Notes under the pieces: model-generated
The model's database searches: none
Told to the model about the DNA's origin: nothing
The model's input: the letters and a program-made list of their open reading frames with translations, nothing else
NCBI GenBank assembly: GCA_019120335.1
Contig: DWVH01000026.1
Location: 1 to 43,284, forward strand
Origin: Candidatus Enterococcus stercoripullorum
GTDB taxonomy: Bacteria; Bacillota; Bacilli; Lactobacillales; Enterococcaceae
DNA length: 43,284 nt
Direction of reading: 5' to 3'
Shown here: one piece after another, positions 16,650-25,697 of the stretch
Layout of the letters: every line of letters starts with the position of its first letter
Numbering within the stretch: position 1 is the stretch's first letter
Position numbers and translations under genes: made by a program

Positions 16650-18467
16650 TTACTTTTCTAATTCGTTCACCAATGCTTCTAGTTCGTCTAGGCGTTGTGC
16701 GAAGACTTGCATGGCTTCTTTTAGATAATCTGCTTTAGTCATATCTACGCCGGCTTTTTTCATCACTTCGATTGGGTAGTCACTATTACCAGCTTTTAGA
16801 TAGTTCAAGTAGTTTTCTAAGGCATTTTCTTCCTTGCTTAGAATCTTCTTCGCTAAGGCAGAGGCAGCACTAAAGCCAGTTGCATATTGATAAACATAAT
16901 AATTGTAGTAGAAGTGAGGGATACGTGACCATTCATAGCTGATTTGTGGATCGCTTGTCACTGCATCGCCATAGTAGCGTTTGTTTAAGTTTCCATAATA
17001 ATCATTTAAGAATTCAGCAGTTAATGGTGTACCTTTGGCATCTTCCACATGAATAAAGTGTTCAAATTCCGCAAATTGGGTTTGACGGAAAACAGTTGCC
17101 TTAAAGCCATCTAAATAATGATTTAAGACAAAGGCACGCACTTTAGGATCTTTTTGTGTTTCCAATAAGTACTCTGTTAAGATATTTTCATTTGTCGTTG
17201 ATGCAATTTCAGCTAAGAAAATAGAGTAATCTCCATAAACATAAGGTTGGTTTTTGCGTGTGAAATAACTATGAATAGAGTGTCCCATTTCATGAACCAA
17301 AGTAAATAATTGATCTAAAGTATCATGCCAGTTCATCAAAATGTACGGATTAGTGTCATAGCAGCCAGAAGAATAAGCACCACTGCGTTTGCCTTTATTT
17401 TCCACCACGTCAATCCAGCGGTTTTCAAAAGCTTCTTTCACCACAGCTAAGTATTCCTCGCCCATTGGTTCTAATGCTTTCATCGCTTGTTCGGTTGCTT
17501 CTTCATAAGTATATTTCAATGAACTTTCACCTAAAAGTGGTGTGTAGACATCGTACATATGCAATTCGTCTAGGTTTAATAAACGTTTGCGCAAAGCCAT
17601 ATAACGATGTAACAATGGCAAGTTTTCGTTAACCACGCTAACTAGAGTTTCGTACACACTTTCTGGAATATGGTTGCCACTTAATGCTGCTTGACGGGCA
17701 GATTCGAAATGACGAACTTTTGCAGCATAATTATGGCGTTTCACATTAGTACTTAAAGTGGATGCAAAGGTACGTGCAAATTGTTGATACACTTTATACA
17801 AACCTTCAAAGGCATCTTTACGTACACGACGGTCAGTGCTTTCTAATAATTGACCATATACGCCATGAGATAATTGGATTTTTTCGCCTTTTTCATCTTC
17901 AATCACCGGAAATTCTAGGTCGGCATTGTTTAAAACAGAGAAAGTATCTGCTGCAGCGCCAAAAATTTCACCGGCACCAGCTAATAATGCTTCTTGTTCC
18001 GCTGGTAAAATATGTTCGCGATTGTCCACGATTTGTTGGATATAATGGCGGTATAAAGCTAATTCTGGTAATTCATCGAAATAACCCCAAATTTTTGCAT
18101 CCTCTAATGCTAATACTTCAGGTTCAAACCAGGCAATGGCTTCACTAGCTTTAGCGACTAAGGCATTGGCACGTGAATGCAAGGCTTGATCTGTCGCGTT
18201 GGTAGTGTCTTGGTCATTGCGTAAATGAGAGTAAACATAAAGCGTTTCTAATTGGCGCATCACATCTAAGCAATATTCTAAAGCTGCTAAAAAGGCTTTG
18301 GCACCATTAGCTAGTGTTCCTTGATAGTTGCTTACTTCTGTCAAACGATTAGTTAATGCGGCAAATGCTTCTTCAAAGGCTGCATCGTCTTTAAAAATGA
18401 CAGATAAGTCCCAAGTTAATTCTTCTGGCACTTCAGAACGTAATGGTAATTGTTTTGTTTCTGACAT
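16650..18467 (-). CDS. pepF: Oligoendopeptidase F
   Basis: A 605-residue M3-family zinc metallopeptidase that degrades cytosolic oligopeptides. The LVHEMGHSIHS stretch (residue ~392) has the HExxH zinc and catalytic motif, and a downstream Glu in the FLAEIASTTNE segment is the third ligand. Full family length (about 600). ATG 18467 follows GAGGTG at 7 bases. Stands alone between the ABC operon and coiA. Confidence 0.95.
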   Translation of the reverse strand: MSETKQLPLRSEVPEELTWDLSVIFKDDAAFEEAFAALTNRLTEVSNYQGTLANGAKAFLAALEYCLDVMRQLETLYVYSHLRNDQDTTNATDQALHSRANALVAKASEAIAWFEPEVLALEDAKIWGYFDELPELALYRHYIQQIVDNREHILPAEQEALLAGAGEIFGAAADTFSVLNNADLEFPVIEDEKGEKIQLSHGVYGQLLESTDRRVRKDAFEGLYKVYQQFARTFASTLSTNVKRHNYAAKVRHFESARQAALSGNHIPESVYETLVSVVNENLPLLHRYMALRKRLLNLDELHMYDVYTPLLGESSLKYTYEEATEQAMKALEPMGEEYLAVVKEAFENRWIDVVENKGKRSGAYSSGCYDTNPYILMNWHDTLDQLFTLVHEMGHSIHSYFTRKNQPYVYGDYSIFLAEIASTTNENILTEYLLETQKDPKVRAFVLNHYLDGFKATVFRQTQFAEFEHFIHVEDAKGTPLTAEFLNDYYGNLNKRYYGDAVTSDPQISYEWSRIPHFYYNYYVYQYATGFSAASALAKKILSKEENALENYLNYLKAGNSDYPIEVMKKAGVDMTKADYLKEAMQVFAQRLDELEALVNELEK

Positions 18468-18508
18468 ACAAACACCTCGTATAATTAAATTTTAATCATC
18501 TCTAAGTA

Positions 18509-19507
18509 TTATAACACATCTCTTTCATTTGAAAAAAGGTTTGCACTTAATTTTTCGCATTCGATAAAGATTTCCTCTAATATTTCTGCTTGATTCAAAA
18601 ACGGATAATCCCAAGTAAAAGAAAAATTTTTTAATGCTTTTAGCCAAGACGGATAGTCACCTGTCTGTAAATACAACATCCGTAAAATCAACAAATTGTG
18701 CTCAAACAAGACGTGATAAGGACTTGGCAAATAGCACCAACCAGGTAAAGCGAGGAGATTTTGCTGATGGAGATAGCAAAACTCTTGTAAATCCATAATA
18801 TGTTGTTGTCGATTAAATAACTGATTTTGCAAATAAAATTGGTATTCCTTCACCGTCCACGAAAAAGACTGTACAGGTGGCAGCTGCAATTGAAACACTG
18901 ACTTCAACTTCAAATCAGCCAAAGGGATCTCGTTACAATCATAGAAGTACCCACGACGATAATGCCAACGTAAATTACTATAGTATAAAAGGACTTTACA
19001 CTTTTCATCAAATCCATAAAATTGAAAAGCCGCTTGTTTTCTACCACGACAAATCATCGCCTTCACCAATGGACGTAATTGATGTTTTTTAGGCTGTAAT
19101 TTGCGTCCTACTAGCCACCAAGGATGATAATTATTAGAAAAATAGCCATGATTACGCTCTTGAAAACGTGTGGTAGATAACGGGGAACACTGCATTTCTA
19201 TGGCAATTTTTCCTACTAAAAGATCCGGTCGCTGCTTTAATCGTGGCAAATAAGCCTCCATCTGTACGGGCAAATTTTGCTGTAACAACCATTGATAAAG
19301 CTGATTTTTGGCGCGTAAATGCTCGGCCGTCTCTCCTTCACTAAAACTCTCACATGCCTGGTGTTTGAAATGAGCGAAATGAGCGATTTTATGCTTGCCT
19401 CGTTTTAACTGAACTTGCTGCTTACAAGCGGGACAAAAATAATGTTGACTGCGCTTTGCTTGATGCGCATAAGTCATGATTTGCTGTTCATTCATCGCCA
19501 AAAGCAT
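18509..19507 (-). CDS. coiA: Competence protein CoiA
   Basis: A 332-residue protein of the CoiA family, needed for processing of incoming DNA in transformable Firmicutes. Seen: a CPACKQQV zinc-type pair (residues ~22-30), KIAHFAHF, and a nuclease-like core with RPDLLVGKIAIEMQCS (a PD-x(n)-E-x-Q pattern). Start set at ATG 19507, 8 bases after AGAGGTG. A sequence TTTTGCGTATG upstream weakly resembles the ComX box (TACGAATA), but the match is poor. Implies competence genes may exist elsewhere in the genome. Confidence 0.88.
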   Translation of the reverse strand: MLLAMNEQQIMTYAHQAKRSQHYFCPACKQQVQLKRGKHKIAHFAHFKHQACESFSEGETAEHLRAKNQLYQWLLQQNLPVQMEAYLPRLKQRPDLLVGKIAIEMQCSPLSTTRFQERNHGYFSNNYHPWWLVGRKLQPKKHQLRPLVKAMICRGRKQAAFQFYGFDEKCKVLLYYSNLRWHYRRGYFYDCNEIPLADLKLKSVFQLQLPPVQSFSWTVKEYQFYLQNQLFNRQQHIMDLQEFCYLHQQNLLALPGWCYLPSPYHVLFEHNLLILRMLYLQTGDYPSWLKALKNFSFTWDYPFLNQAEILEEIFIECEKLSANLFSNERDVL

Positions 19508-19535
19508 CGACATCACCTCTACTTAATACATACGC

Positions 19536-19580
19536 AAAAAAAAGAGAAAACCTTGTCGTCAAACAAAATTTTCTCTTTTT
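19536..19580 (-). terminator. Terminator of ispE
   Basis: 12-bp stem AAAAAGAGAAAA (19539-19550) with TTTTCTCTTTTT (19569-19580), 3 bp past the ispE stop, with a T run on the minus strand. Confidence 0.85.
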
Positions 19581-19582
19581 AA

Positions 19583-20434
19583 TTATGGTAATGTCCGCAC
19601 AAGATACACTTCCTCACAGAAACCTTTGAGGGCATTGTAGATTCTTTGGGCACGCGAATATTTCTGACATAAGGCAAAGACAGTCGGCCCACTGCCACTC
19701 ATCACCGCCACATCGGCACCAAATTTCAACATTTTATCTTTCATTTTTTGGACAACGGGATATTTTTGAATCGTCACACTTTCCAAATTATTGCCCATAT
19801 TTGCAATCATCGCCTGATAATCTTGGGCTTCAATCGCGGCAATCAAATCATCAATCGGCACATGCTCAAGCTGGGTCGCATCCACGATTTGAAAGATTTT
19901 ACGGGTCGATACACTGATTCTAGGCTTGACCAAAACCACCCAACACTGCGGCATCGAGACAATGGGTTCCACAATTTCGCCTTTACCACTGATTTTTGCG
20001 GTCGTTCCATGCAAACAAAACGGCACATCGGTACCCACTTGCATGCCGATTTCGATTAACTCATCCATAGATAATCCTAAGTCCCACAAACGATTCAATC
20101 CACGCAAGGCTGCGGCACAATCACTGCTACCACCACCCAAACCAGCTGCTACCGGAATGCGTTTTTCAATCGTGATTTTGACCCCTTTTTGAATCTGATA
20201 ACGCTCCTTTAAAATTTCTGCAGCTTGATAGACATTATTGCGCTTATCGACCGGCAAAAAGGCTTTATTACTTGTGACAATAATCTCATCAGTTGGCAGG
20301 GACTCAATCTTCAAATGGTCAGCCAAATCCACGCTAGCCATTACCATCTTAAGCTCATGATAGTCATCTGCTCTTTTGTATAATACGTCCAGTCCAAGAT
20401 TAATCTTCGCTGGGGCTTTTTCGTAAATTTCCAT
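19583..20434 (-). CDS. ispE: 4-diphosphocytidyl-2-C-methyl-D-erythritol kinase
   Basis: A 283-residue GHMP kinase acting in the methylerythritol phosphate route to isoprenoids. The ATP loop is PVAAGLGGGSSDCAAALRGL (residues ~90-109), KINLGLDV lies near the N-terminus and MSGSGPTVFAL near residue 243. Start chosen at ATG 20434 (MEIYEKAPAKINLGL), with AGGTG 6 bases upstream. In many lactobacilli and enterococci IspE is kept even where isoprenoids come from mevalonate, so pathway use is not certain here. Confidence 0.93.
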   Translation of the reverse strand: MEIYEKAPAKINLGLDVLYKRADDYHELKMVMASVDLADHLKIESLPTDEIIVTSNKAFLPVDKRNNVYQAAEILKERYQIQKGVKITIEKRIPVAAGLGGGSSDCAAALRGLNRLWDLGLSMDELIEIGMQVGTDVPFCLHGTTAKISGKGEIVEPIVSMPQCWVVLVKPRISVSTRKIFQIVDATQLEHVPIDDLIAAIEAQDYQAMIANMGNNLESVTIQKYPVVQKMKDKMLKFGADVAVMSGSGPTVFALCQKYSRAQRIYNALKGFCEEVYLVRTLP

Positions 20435-20496
20435 CGGCCTCACCTATCTCTTTAGACTCTTTGTTGTCCATTTTAACATAGAGAACGCCTGCTTGC

Positions 20497-20676
20497 CTAG
20501 TCGCGCGTATTGTGAGGTGTATCATAGAACAATGCTTGCTCCAATTCATCTAGCGTATAATAGTTACCTTTCTTCATTTCCAAATAATTGGCATCGATTG
20601 TTTCTTGCAGATATTTTAATGCCGCTTCTTTTTCCTTTTCTTTTTCCAAATTTAAAATCTCTATTTTTTTATCCAT
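20497..20676 (-). CDS. Small acidic protein of unknown function
   Basis: A 59-residue frame with a Lys/Glu-rich helical first half (likely coiled coil, residues 2-35) and a YYTLDELEQALFYDT segment. GAGGG lies just before, favouring the second of two adjacent ATGs. The pattern recalls small antitoxin-like or accessory proteins, but I do not recognise the family. It lies between the ABC exporter and ispE on the same strand. Confidence 0.5.
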   Translation of the reverse strand: MDKKIEILNLEKEKEKEAALKYLQETIDANYLEMKKGNYYTLDELEQALFYDTPHNTRD

Positions 20677-20719
20677 CATCCCTCATTTCTATTGCCATTT
20701 TACTACAGTTTATCCTTTT

Positions 20720-22291
20720 TCACGCTTCCAAACGCACGACTTCATCAAAGTAAGCAGTACGTTCAGGTGTTAGATGATGGGTAATGGTTAGATAGGTTAA
20801 ATCCGATTGTTGCAAGAACAGTTGCTCAATTTTCTCGGCATTTTGCTGATCTAAATTGGCCAAAGCTTCATCTAAAATCAAAATCTCACGCGGATGCAAC
20901 AAAGCGCGAATAAGGCCAATGCGCTGTTTTTGTCCAGTGGAAAGTGAATGTTCATTGATTGATTCAGCTAACTTATTTTGAAAATCGGTTAAATTCATTT
21001 GTTCCAATAGGCAAAGCAACTGTGCATCTGTTATCTTTTCATCCCACAAAGTTAAATTGTTTCGCAAAGTATCGTGAAAAATATGCGTCTGATTGCTCAC
21101 AAAGTTGATTCTTTTTAGCAAACTATTTTCATCTAACGTCTGTAAATCAGTCTCGTTATAAAAAATTTTGCCGTGATAATCGCGTAAATTTCCCAATAGT
21201 AATGCAAGTAAAGTTGATTTGCCACTGCCAGACTGCCCAACAATGGCATATTTCTTCCCACGTTCCAAGTTTAAAGATAAATTGGTAAATACAGCATGGT
21301 TGCCAAACTGATAACCGACTTTTTCCAATTGAATTTGCTTGAAATTTCCGGTAAATTCACGACGTTGTATCTGGCTTTCTGAATGAAATTTTTGAAATAT
21401 TGGTCGCACGGATTCCATCGAGACACGCAACTGATTAAAGGTCGTCAGTGAATTAAAAATATTTCCCGCGATTTGCCCCACAGAAGAAATTGCTCCTATT
21501 GAAATTTGACCAAGCGCAATCAAAAAGCCCGTCAGCAATAACACGCCAACTTGACCGATAATTGAAAAGAGTGCCATCACAACTTCAATTGCGGTACTTT
21601 TTTGGGTAAATTTCATCTTTTCAGCCATGAAGTGACGCATGATTTTCAAAAACTGTTGACTAATTACTTGCTTTTGACTAGCATAATATAACGTCGAATA
21701 CCCCGCTAATTGATCGGTCATTGCTGCCACAAAGCCTTCATTCGCTATAGAAAAATCGCCCATCACACGCTCCATCCTCTTAGCAAACGGTTGTGGTAAA
21801 TAAGTTAGTGCTAACGTTAACCCAATTGTCAAAACAACAATCCGATAATCAAAATTTAATAACGCTACAATTGAAAAAAGCGTGGTAAAAACCGTTGATA
21901 GTAAACTATAAAAACTTGCAAATCCTGATTGTTCAATAATTTGAATATCATTATTTAAAATCGACAAGTGCTCTCCTTGATCCTTTTGCTTAAAACTTTG
22001 AAAAGGCGCCTGCTGCATTTTTTGCAAATAATCATTGCGAATCAAGATACTCATCTTCTGTATTAACCATGTCTGAAAAACGGTACACACATAAATCAGC
22101 AACAAGTAACCTAGGTATGCCGCCAAATTACACCCTATCCAAAAGAGAAAGCCATAAAAATCTTTTTTCACTAATGCATCGGTCATCACTGACAGCATGA
22201 CTGATGCCAATACGAGACTCGCTGACTGCAATGCCAAAAGTAGCATCAATACTAGATTTGAAAATTTATAGGCGAATAAATATTTTTTCAT
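20720..22291 (-). CDS. ABC exporter, fused permease-ATPase
   Basis: A 523-residue half-transporter. Residues 1-290 form a type-IV exporter membrane domain with six helices. Residues 310-523 form the ATPase: Walker A GQSGSGKST (~355), signature LSTGQKQRIGLIRALL, Walker B ILILDEAL and switch ITHHL. Walker B ends Glu-Ala-Leu rather than Glu-Pro or Glu-Ala-Thr, a normal variant. Somewhat short for a multidrug half-transporter (about 570-590). It follows the second Rgg gene on the same strand after a hairpin, so Rgg control is likely. Confidence 0.88.
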   Translation of the reverse strand: MKKYLFAYKFSNLVLMLLLALQSASLVLASVMLSVMTDALVKKDFYGFLFWIGCNLAAYLGYLLLIYVCTVFQTWLIQKMSILIRNDYLQKMQQAPFQSFKQKDQGEHLSILNNDIQIIEQSGFASFYSLLSTVFTTLFSIVALLNFDYRIVVLTIGLTLALTYLPQPFAKRMERVMGDFSIANEGFVAAMTDQLAGYSTLYYASQKQVISQQFLKIMRHFMAEKMKFTQKSTAIEVVMALFSIIGQVGVLLLTGFLIALGQISIGAISSVGQIAGNIFNSLTTFNQLRVSMESVRPIFQKFHSESQIQRREFTGNFKQIQLEKVGYQFGNHAVFTNLSLNLERGKKYAIVGQSGSGKSTLLALLLGNLRDYHGKIFYNETDLQTLDENSLLKRINFVSNQTHIFHDTLRNNLTLWDEKITDAQLLCLLEQMNLTDFQNKLAESINEHSLSTGQKQRIGLIRALLHPREILILDEALANLDQQNAEKIEQLFLQQSDLTYLTITHHLTPERTAYFDEVVRLEA

Positions 22292-22316
22292 AATCCTTGA
22301 CCTCCACTAAAATAAA

Positions 22317-22341
22317 CCTATAGAAGTTAATCTTCCATAGG
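22317..22341 (-). terminator. Hairpin between the second rgg and its ABC exporter
   Basis: 10-bp imperfect stem CCTATAGAAG (22317-22326) with CTTCCATAGG (22332-22341). On the minus strand it is followed by TTTATTTTAG. It lies 26 bp before the exporter start, so it could be the rgg terminator or an attenuator. Confidence 0.6.
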
Positions 22342-22378
22342 CCTAGTGTAAGGTATGTTCAACAGATTACTTAAAAAT

Positions 22379-22395
22379 TGTCATATAGTGGAATT
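22379..22395 (+). repeat. 17-bp inverted repeat, copy at the 3' end of the second rgg
   Basis: TGTCATATAGTGGAATT, overlapping the last codons and stop of the gene. It is the exact reverse complement of 23319-23335. Confidence 0.85.
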
Positions 22396-23253
22396 TATTA
22401 GTTCCTCATAAACACGCTCATGGGCTAATCTTAAATTTTCTGCTTCTAATGTTTTGAGAGTAGCTAAAACCGCCGTCATTTTTTGCTTTCCTTGTTCTTT
22501 TTTACCAGACTTAAATAAGTAGATTCCCAAAACAAATTGATATTCCATACGATCATAAAGTGCTGTTTCCGGAATTCCCAGTTGTTGTAGAAGTTCTAAG
22601 TAATTCTTTGCTAAATCCAATAAATCTCTCTCTAAAAAAATGGCCACAATATTGATTAACAGTTCAATTCTGGCCTTTTGATTTGCCTCATTACTGCCAA
22701 AAAGCGTGGTCTTAAAGAGAATTTCACGCGCTAAAGCTTCGATTACTTTATCATTTAACGCAGACAAACTATTGCCAAAAATAATTAATTCACGCTTGCC
22801 CCACTGTTCAATTGAAAAGAGGTAATCAGAAATTGCCATCATTTTTTCATTTGCTATAGGTTGATTGGTAAGATTGACTAAGAAGGACTCAATCATAATT
22901 GCATTGTATAGAAAAGTTTTTTGTTTGGTTTCCTCATATTTTTTCATTTCAGCTTGATAAAATTTCTCTAGTGCAAAAGAATTTCCTTGATAAAACGCTG
23001 GGCTAACCTTATCTAATAGTTTCTCAGTAGCAGTGGCTCGTTCATTGGCTAAAATACCGTAGAACTCCTCAATACTTACATCCAACTTTTCAAGCAAGAG
23101 TAAGAAGCGTGACAAGGAGATTTCTGATTCGCCCCGTTCAAATTTAGATAAAAAAGAAACCGATAAAAAATCCCCTGCTACATCTTTTAGTGTTAAATTT
23201 TTGGATAATCTAAACTTTTTAAACAATGCTCCCATCTCAGTTGTGTCAAACAT
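22381..23253 (-). CDS. Rgg/GadR/MutR-family regulator (second copy)
   Basis: A 290-residue regulator related to the one at 13351. Residues 6-65 form an XRE helix-turn-helix (MGALFKKFRLSKNLTLKDVA, then LSKFERGESEISLSRFLLLL). A helical peptide-binding domain follows, with the same WGKRELIIFGNSL pattern near residue 150. I placed the start at ATG 23253 after GAGAGGGTGGCAT; the longer frame to 23313 has no ribosome site. Perfect 17-bp inverted repeats lie just upstream and at its own 3' end, in front of the ABC exporter. No pheromone gene was seen. Confidence 0.85.
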   Translation of the reverse strand: MFDTTEMGALFKKFRLSKNLTLKDVAGDFLSVSFLSKFERGESEISLSRFLLLLEKLDVSIEEFYGILANERATATEKLLDKVSPAFYQGNSFALEKFYQAEMKKYEETKQKTFLYNAIMIESFLVNLTNQPIANEKMMAISDYLFSIEQWGKRELIIFGNSLSALNDKVIEALAREILFKTTLFGSNEANQKARIELLINIVAIFLERDLLDLAKNYLELLQQLGIPETALYDRMEYQFVLGIYLFKSGKKEQGKQKMTAVLATLKTLEAENLRLAHERVYEELINSTI

Positions 23254-23318
23254 ATGCCACCCTCTCTTCCAATTATTCTTAGCTATAGTATAACATGGAA
23301 TGATCTGTCCCACATTTT

Positions 23319-23335
23319 AATTCCACTATATGACA
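23319..23335 (-). repeat. 17-bp inverted repeat, copy upstream of the second rgg
   Basis: AATTCCACTATATGACA, reverse complement of 22379-22395. Flanking A/T runs extend the match to about 22 bp with one gap. It lies 66-82 bp before the rgg start codon, where an operator could be. Confidence 0.85.
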
Positions 23336-23366
23336 TTTTTCATTTACAGATATTTATTTATTCCAA

Positions 23367-23409
23367 ATATGCAAAAAACTGGCAGCTGAAAATCAACTAC
23401 CAGTCAAAT
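23367..23409 (-). repeat. 43-bp direct repeat, left copy (terminator of the acid-sugar operon)
   Basis: Identical to 39357-39399. On the minus strand it forms a terminator: ACTGGTAG pairs with CTGCCAGT, then TTTTTT. It lies 10 bp past the sialidase-fold gene. Weaker similarity extends about 10 bp further left. Confidence 0.9.
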
Positions 23410-23418
23410 GCTATTTCA

Positions 23419-24576
23419 TTAAACTTGTCCTGAAGTTGGATTGTAGACTCCTTCAGATTCACGTTTAGCTCCAAAAACATCGCTCACAGCAAAGCGTACA
23501 TACTTCACACATAGTCGGTTCTTATACGCATAAACCAAATGAAGCAGACCATCTTGACTTTGATAAAGTGTTGGATATTCATATTGGGCATTATTGGTCT
23601 TATTTTCAATACCGATAAAGCCTTCTGCACTCTCAAAGATACGTCCCACAGGCCAAGTACGACCGCCATCTTCTGAAATCGAAACAGCTACTGGATTACG
23701 CAAACCTGGCCAAGCAACCTTCCCAAACTCTGGATTTGTCGCTGCATTTAAATTGTAGGCTAAAGCAATTTCACCTGATTGTAAACGAATGGCACTAATA
23801 CTTGCATTATTATTTGGTAAAACCGACTTTTCAGGCACAGTCCAACTATCGCCATAATCATAAGATCGGCTGATATAAATATGATCAGCGAAACGACTAC
23901 GCATAAAGGCAACTAATTCACCATCGCCTAATTCCACGACATTGGCATGAACACGACCATTACTTTCTGGCATTCGGACCTTTTTCCAAGTCTTTCCTTG
24001 GTCATCAGAAATTCGAAATTCAGTTGGATCATTGGTTAAACCTTCAGGAGAGTCTTCACAAAGCCAAGTTGAAAATAGCCAGCGACCATTACTCAACACT
24101 TGAATGGCTTGTCTAGAAAATGTTCCTTCTTCAGGGAATAAGACAGTAGGTTCATCCCAAGTTTGGCCTTCATCACGAGATTTTTGTACCATAATAATTG
24201 AAGTAAATTGCATATTATCTTTGCCTTCTTGACGCGCCAATTGAGAAGTATAGATTAACCAAATTTGGCCATCTGGTGCACGGAAAAAGGCAGGATTTTG
24301 TTCACTTCGATTGACGCCTTTTGATACAATTGTCGGGGGTTGCCAAGTTTGCGTGTTAGGATCTAACTTCGCCACAGCAATCGAAATATCCCCACTTCCT
24401 TCAAAACTTCCAGCAAACCAAGCACAAAGCATACCGCCGTCTTTGGTTTCGATTAAAGCAGGGGCATGAGCAGTCGCATTGCCACCAGTTGGAATTAACC
24501 CAAAATCAATATTTAAGAAATCATCATGATAAATCACGCCATTTGGATCTGATACACGTACAGTTGGTAACTTCAT
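23419..24576 (-). CDS. Sialidase-fold (BNR/Asp-box) protein without signal peptide
   Basis: A 385-residue six-bladed-propeller protein of the sialidase superfamily. Four Asp-boxes (S-x-D-x-G-x-[TS]-W) are visible: SRDEGQTW, SDDQGKTW, SYDYGDSW and SEDGGRTW. A FRAPDG stretch and several conserved Arg occur where sialidases hold the Arg triad, but I could not confirm all catalytic residues. There is no signal peptide, membrane anchor or lectin domain, so it works inside the cell, unusual for a true sialidase. It closes the kinase-dehydrogenase-PdxA operon. Its substrate is more likely a small acid sugar than a host glycan. Confidence 0.75.
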   Translation of the reverse strand: MKLPTVRVSDPNGVIYHDDFLNIDFGLIPTGGNATAHAPALIETKDGGMLCAWFAGSFEGSGDISIAVAKLDPNTQTWQPPTIVSKGVNRSEQNPAFFRAPDGQIWLIYTSQLARQEGKDNMQFTSIIMVQKSRDEGQTWDEPTVLFPEEGTFSRQAIQVLSNGRWLFSTWLCEDSPEGLTNDPTEFRISDDQGKTWKKVRMPESNGRVHANVVELGDGELVAFMRSRFADHIYISRSYDYGDSWTVPEKSVLPNNNASISAIRLQSGEIALAYNLNAATNPEFGKVAWPGLRNPVAVSISEDGGRTWPVGRIFESAEGFIGIENKTNNAQYEYPTLYQSQDGLLHLVYAYKNRLCVKYVRFAVSDVFGAKRESEGVYNPTSGQV

Positions 24577-24628
24577 TTTATTCCCTCATTTCTATATTAA
24601 TAAACGCTTTCATACTTTGAAAAGTTGA

Positions 24629-24653
24629 ACCTGATGAGAACCGCCCATCAGGT
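24629..24653. other. Intercistronic hairpin between the PdxA and sialidase-fold genes
   Basis: ACCTGATG (24629-24636) pairs with CATCAGGT (24646-24653). On the minus strand it has no good T run, so partial termination or an RNA-stability element fits better than a full stop. A hairpin using the same ATCAGGT letters occurs at 38009-38043. Confidence 0.55.
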
Positions 24654-24661
24654 AAATTTTT

Positions 24662-25684
24662 TTAAGAATTTTCAGCTAAACGAATCGCGTAGTCAATTGC
24701 ATTTTCTAAGCTTAATTCACTGGCACTCCATTTACCTGCTTGATCAAAAGCTGTACCGTGGTCTACCGAAGTACGAATAATTGGCAAACCTAACGTAATA
24801 TTCACACCTTGAACTGCTTGCCAACTTTGCTTTTCTTGATCATATACAAAACCTAACAATTTCAATGGAATATGCCCTTGGTCATGATACATCGCCACGA
24901 CAATATCAAACATGCCCCCATTTGCCTTAGAAAAGACGGTATCTGCCGGAAGTGAACCAAATGCATTGATTCCTTCTGCCTTAGCCGCTTCTACTGCCGG
25001 ATTAATTTCTTCAATTTCTTCACGACCAAATAAACCATTTTCCCCACAGTGAGGATTCAAGCCAGCAACAGCCACACGCGGATTTTTGATACCAAGATTT
25101 TTACAAGCTTTATCTGCAATGCGAATCACATCTAAAACACGCTCTTTGGTTGCGCGATCACAAGCCTCACGCAAAGACACATGGGTTGAAACATGAACGA
25201 CACGCAAATTACCATCTGCTAGCATCATTGTGTATTTATCCGTATGTGTAAGGTCTGCATAAATTTCGGTATGTCCGGCATAGTGATGACCAGCCAAGTT
25301 TAAGGCTTCTTTATTTAATGGATTGGTTACGGTAGCATCAATTTTTTTATCGAGTGCTAATTCAATCACTTTTTTCACATATTGAAAAGCCGCATTACCC
25401 GCCATCGCCGAAACTTCGCCAATCGCTAATTGATCGATATCAACAGCTTTTAAATCAATTAAATCAATCGTGCCATACACATATTTTCCTTGATCAGGCT
25501 CTTCAACGACATTTATTTTTAAATCTAGTTCTGGATGCGCTTGTAAATATTTTTCAACCACACAAGCATCACCGACTAGTAAAGGCTGACAACGTTCATA
25601 TAAATCTTTTTTGGTAAAAGCTTTAATAGAAATCTCAGGTCCAATACCAGCTGGATCGCCTAAAGTAATTCCAATTCTTTTCAT
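24662..25684 (-). CDS. PdxA-family 4-phosphate sugar-acid dehydrogenase
   Basis: A 340-residue NAD-dependent dehydrogenase/decarboxylase. Seen: ITLGDPAGIGPEIS at the N-terminus (PdxA hallmark), metal-binding His in the HYAGHTEIYA and GLNPHCGENG segments, and MYHDQGHIPLK. True PdxA makes pyridoxine precursors. Beside a DUF1537 kinase, the PdxA2 subgroup instead oxidises D-threonate or D-erythronate 4-phosphate to dihydroxyacetone phosphate. Context points to that role; the exact acid is not known. It follows the alcohol dehydrogenase by 13 bp. Confidence 0.85.
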   Translation of the reverse strand: MKRIGITLGDPAGIGPEISIKAFTKKDLYERCQPLLVGDACVVEKYLQAHPELDLKINVVEEPDQGKYVYGTIDLIDLKAVDIDQLAIGEVSAMAGNAAFQYVKKVIELALDKKIDATVTNPLNKEALNLAGHHYAGHTEIYADLTHTDKYTMMLADGNLRVVHVSTHVSLREACDRATKERVLDVIRIADKACKNLGIKNPRVAVAGLNPHCGENGLFGREEIEEINPAVEAAKAEGINAFGSLPADTVFSKANGGMFDIVVAMYHDQGHIPLKLLGFVYDQEKQSWQAVQGVNITLGLPIIRTSVDHGTAFDQAGKWSASELSLENAIDYAIRLAENS

Positions 25685-25697
25685 GACGTATGACCTC

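Noticed and set aside
19508-19550. ComX (cin) box before coiA
   Set aside because: TTTTGCGTATG matches TACGAATA poorly, and it lies at the edge of the ispE terminator.
22379-23335. Invertible DNA switch formed by the inverted repeats around rgg
   Set aside because: No recombinase nearby, and the segment contains a whole gene with its stop inside a repeat. An operator pair explains it more simply.
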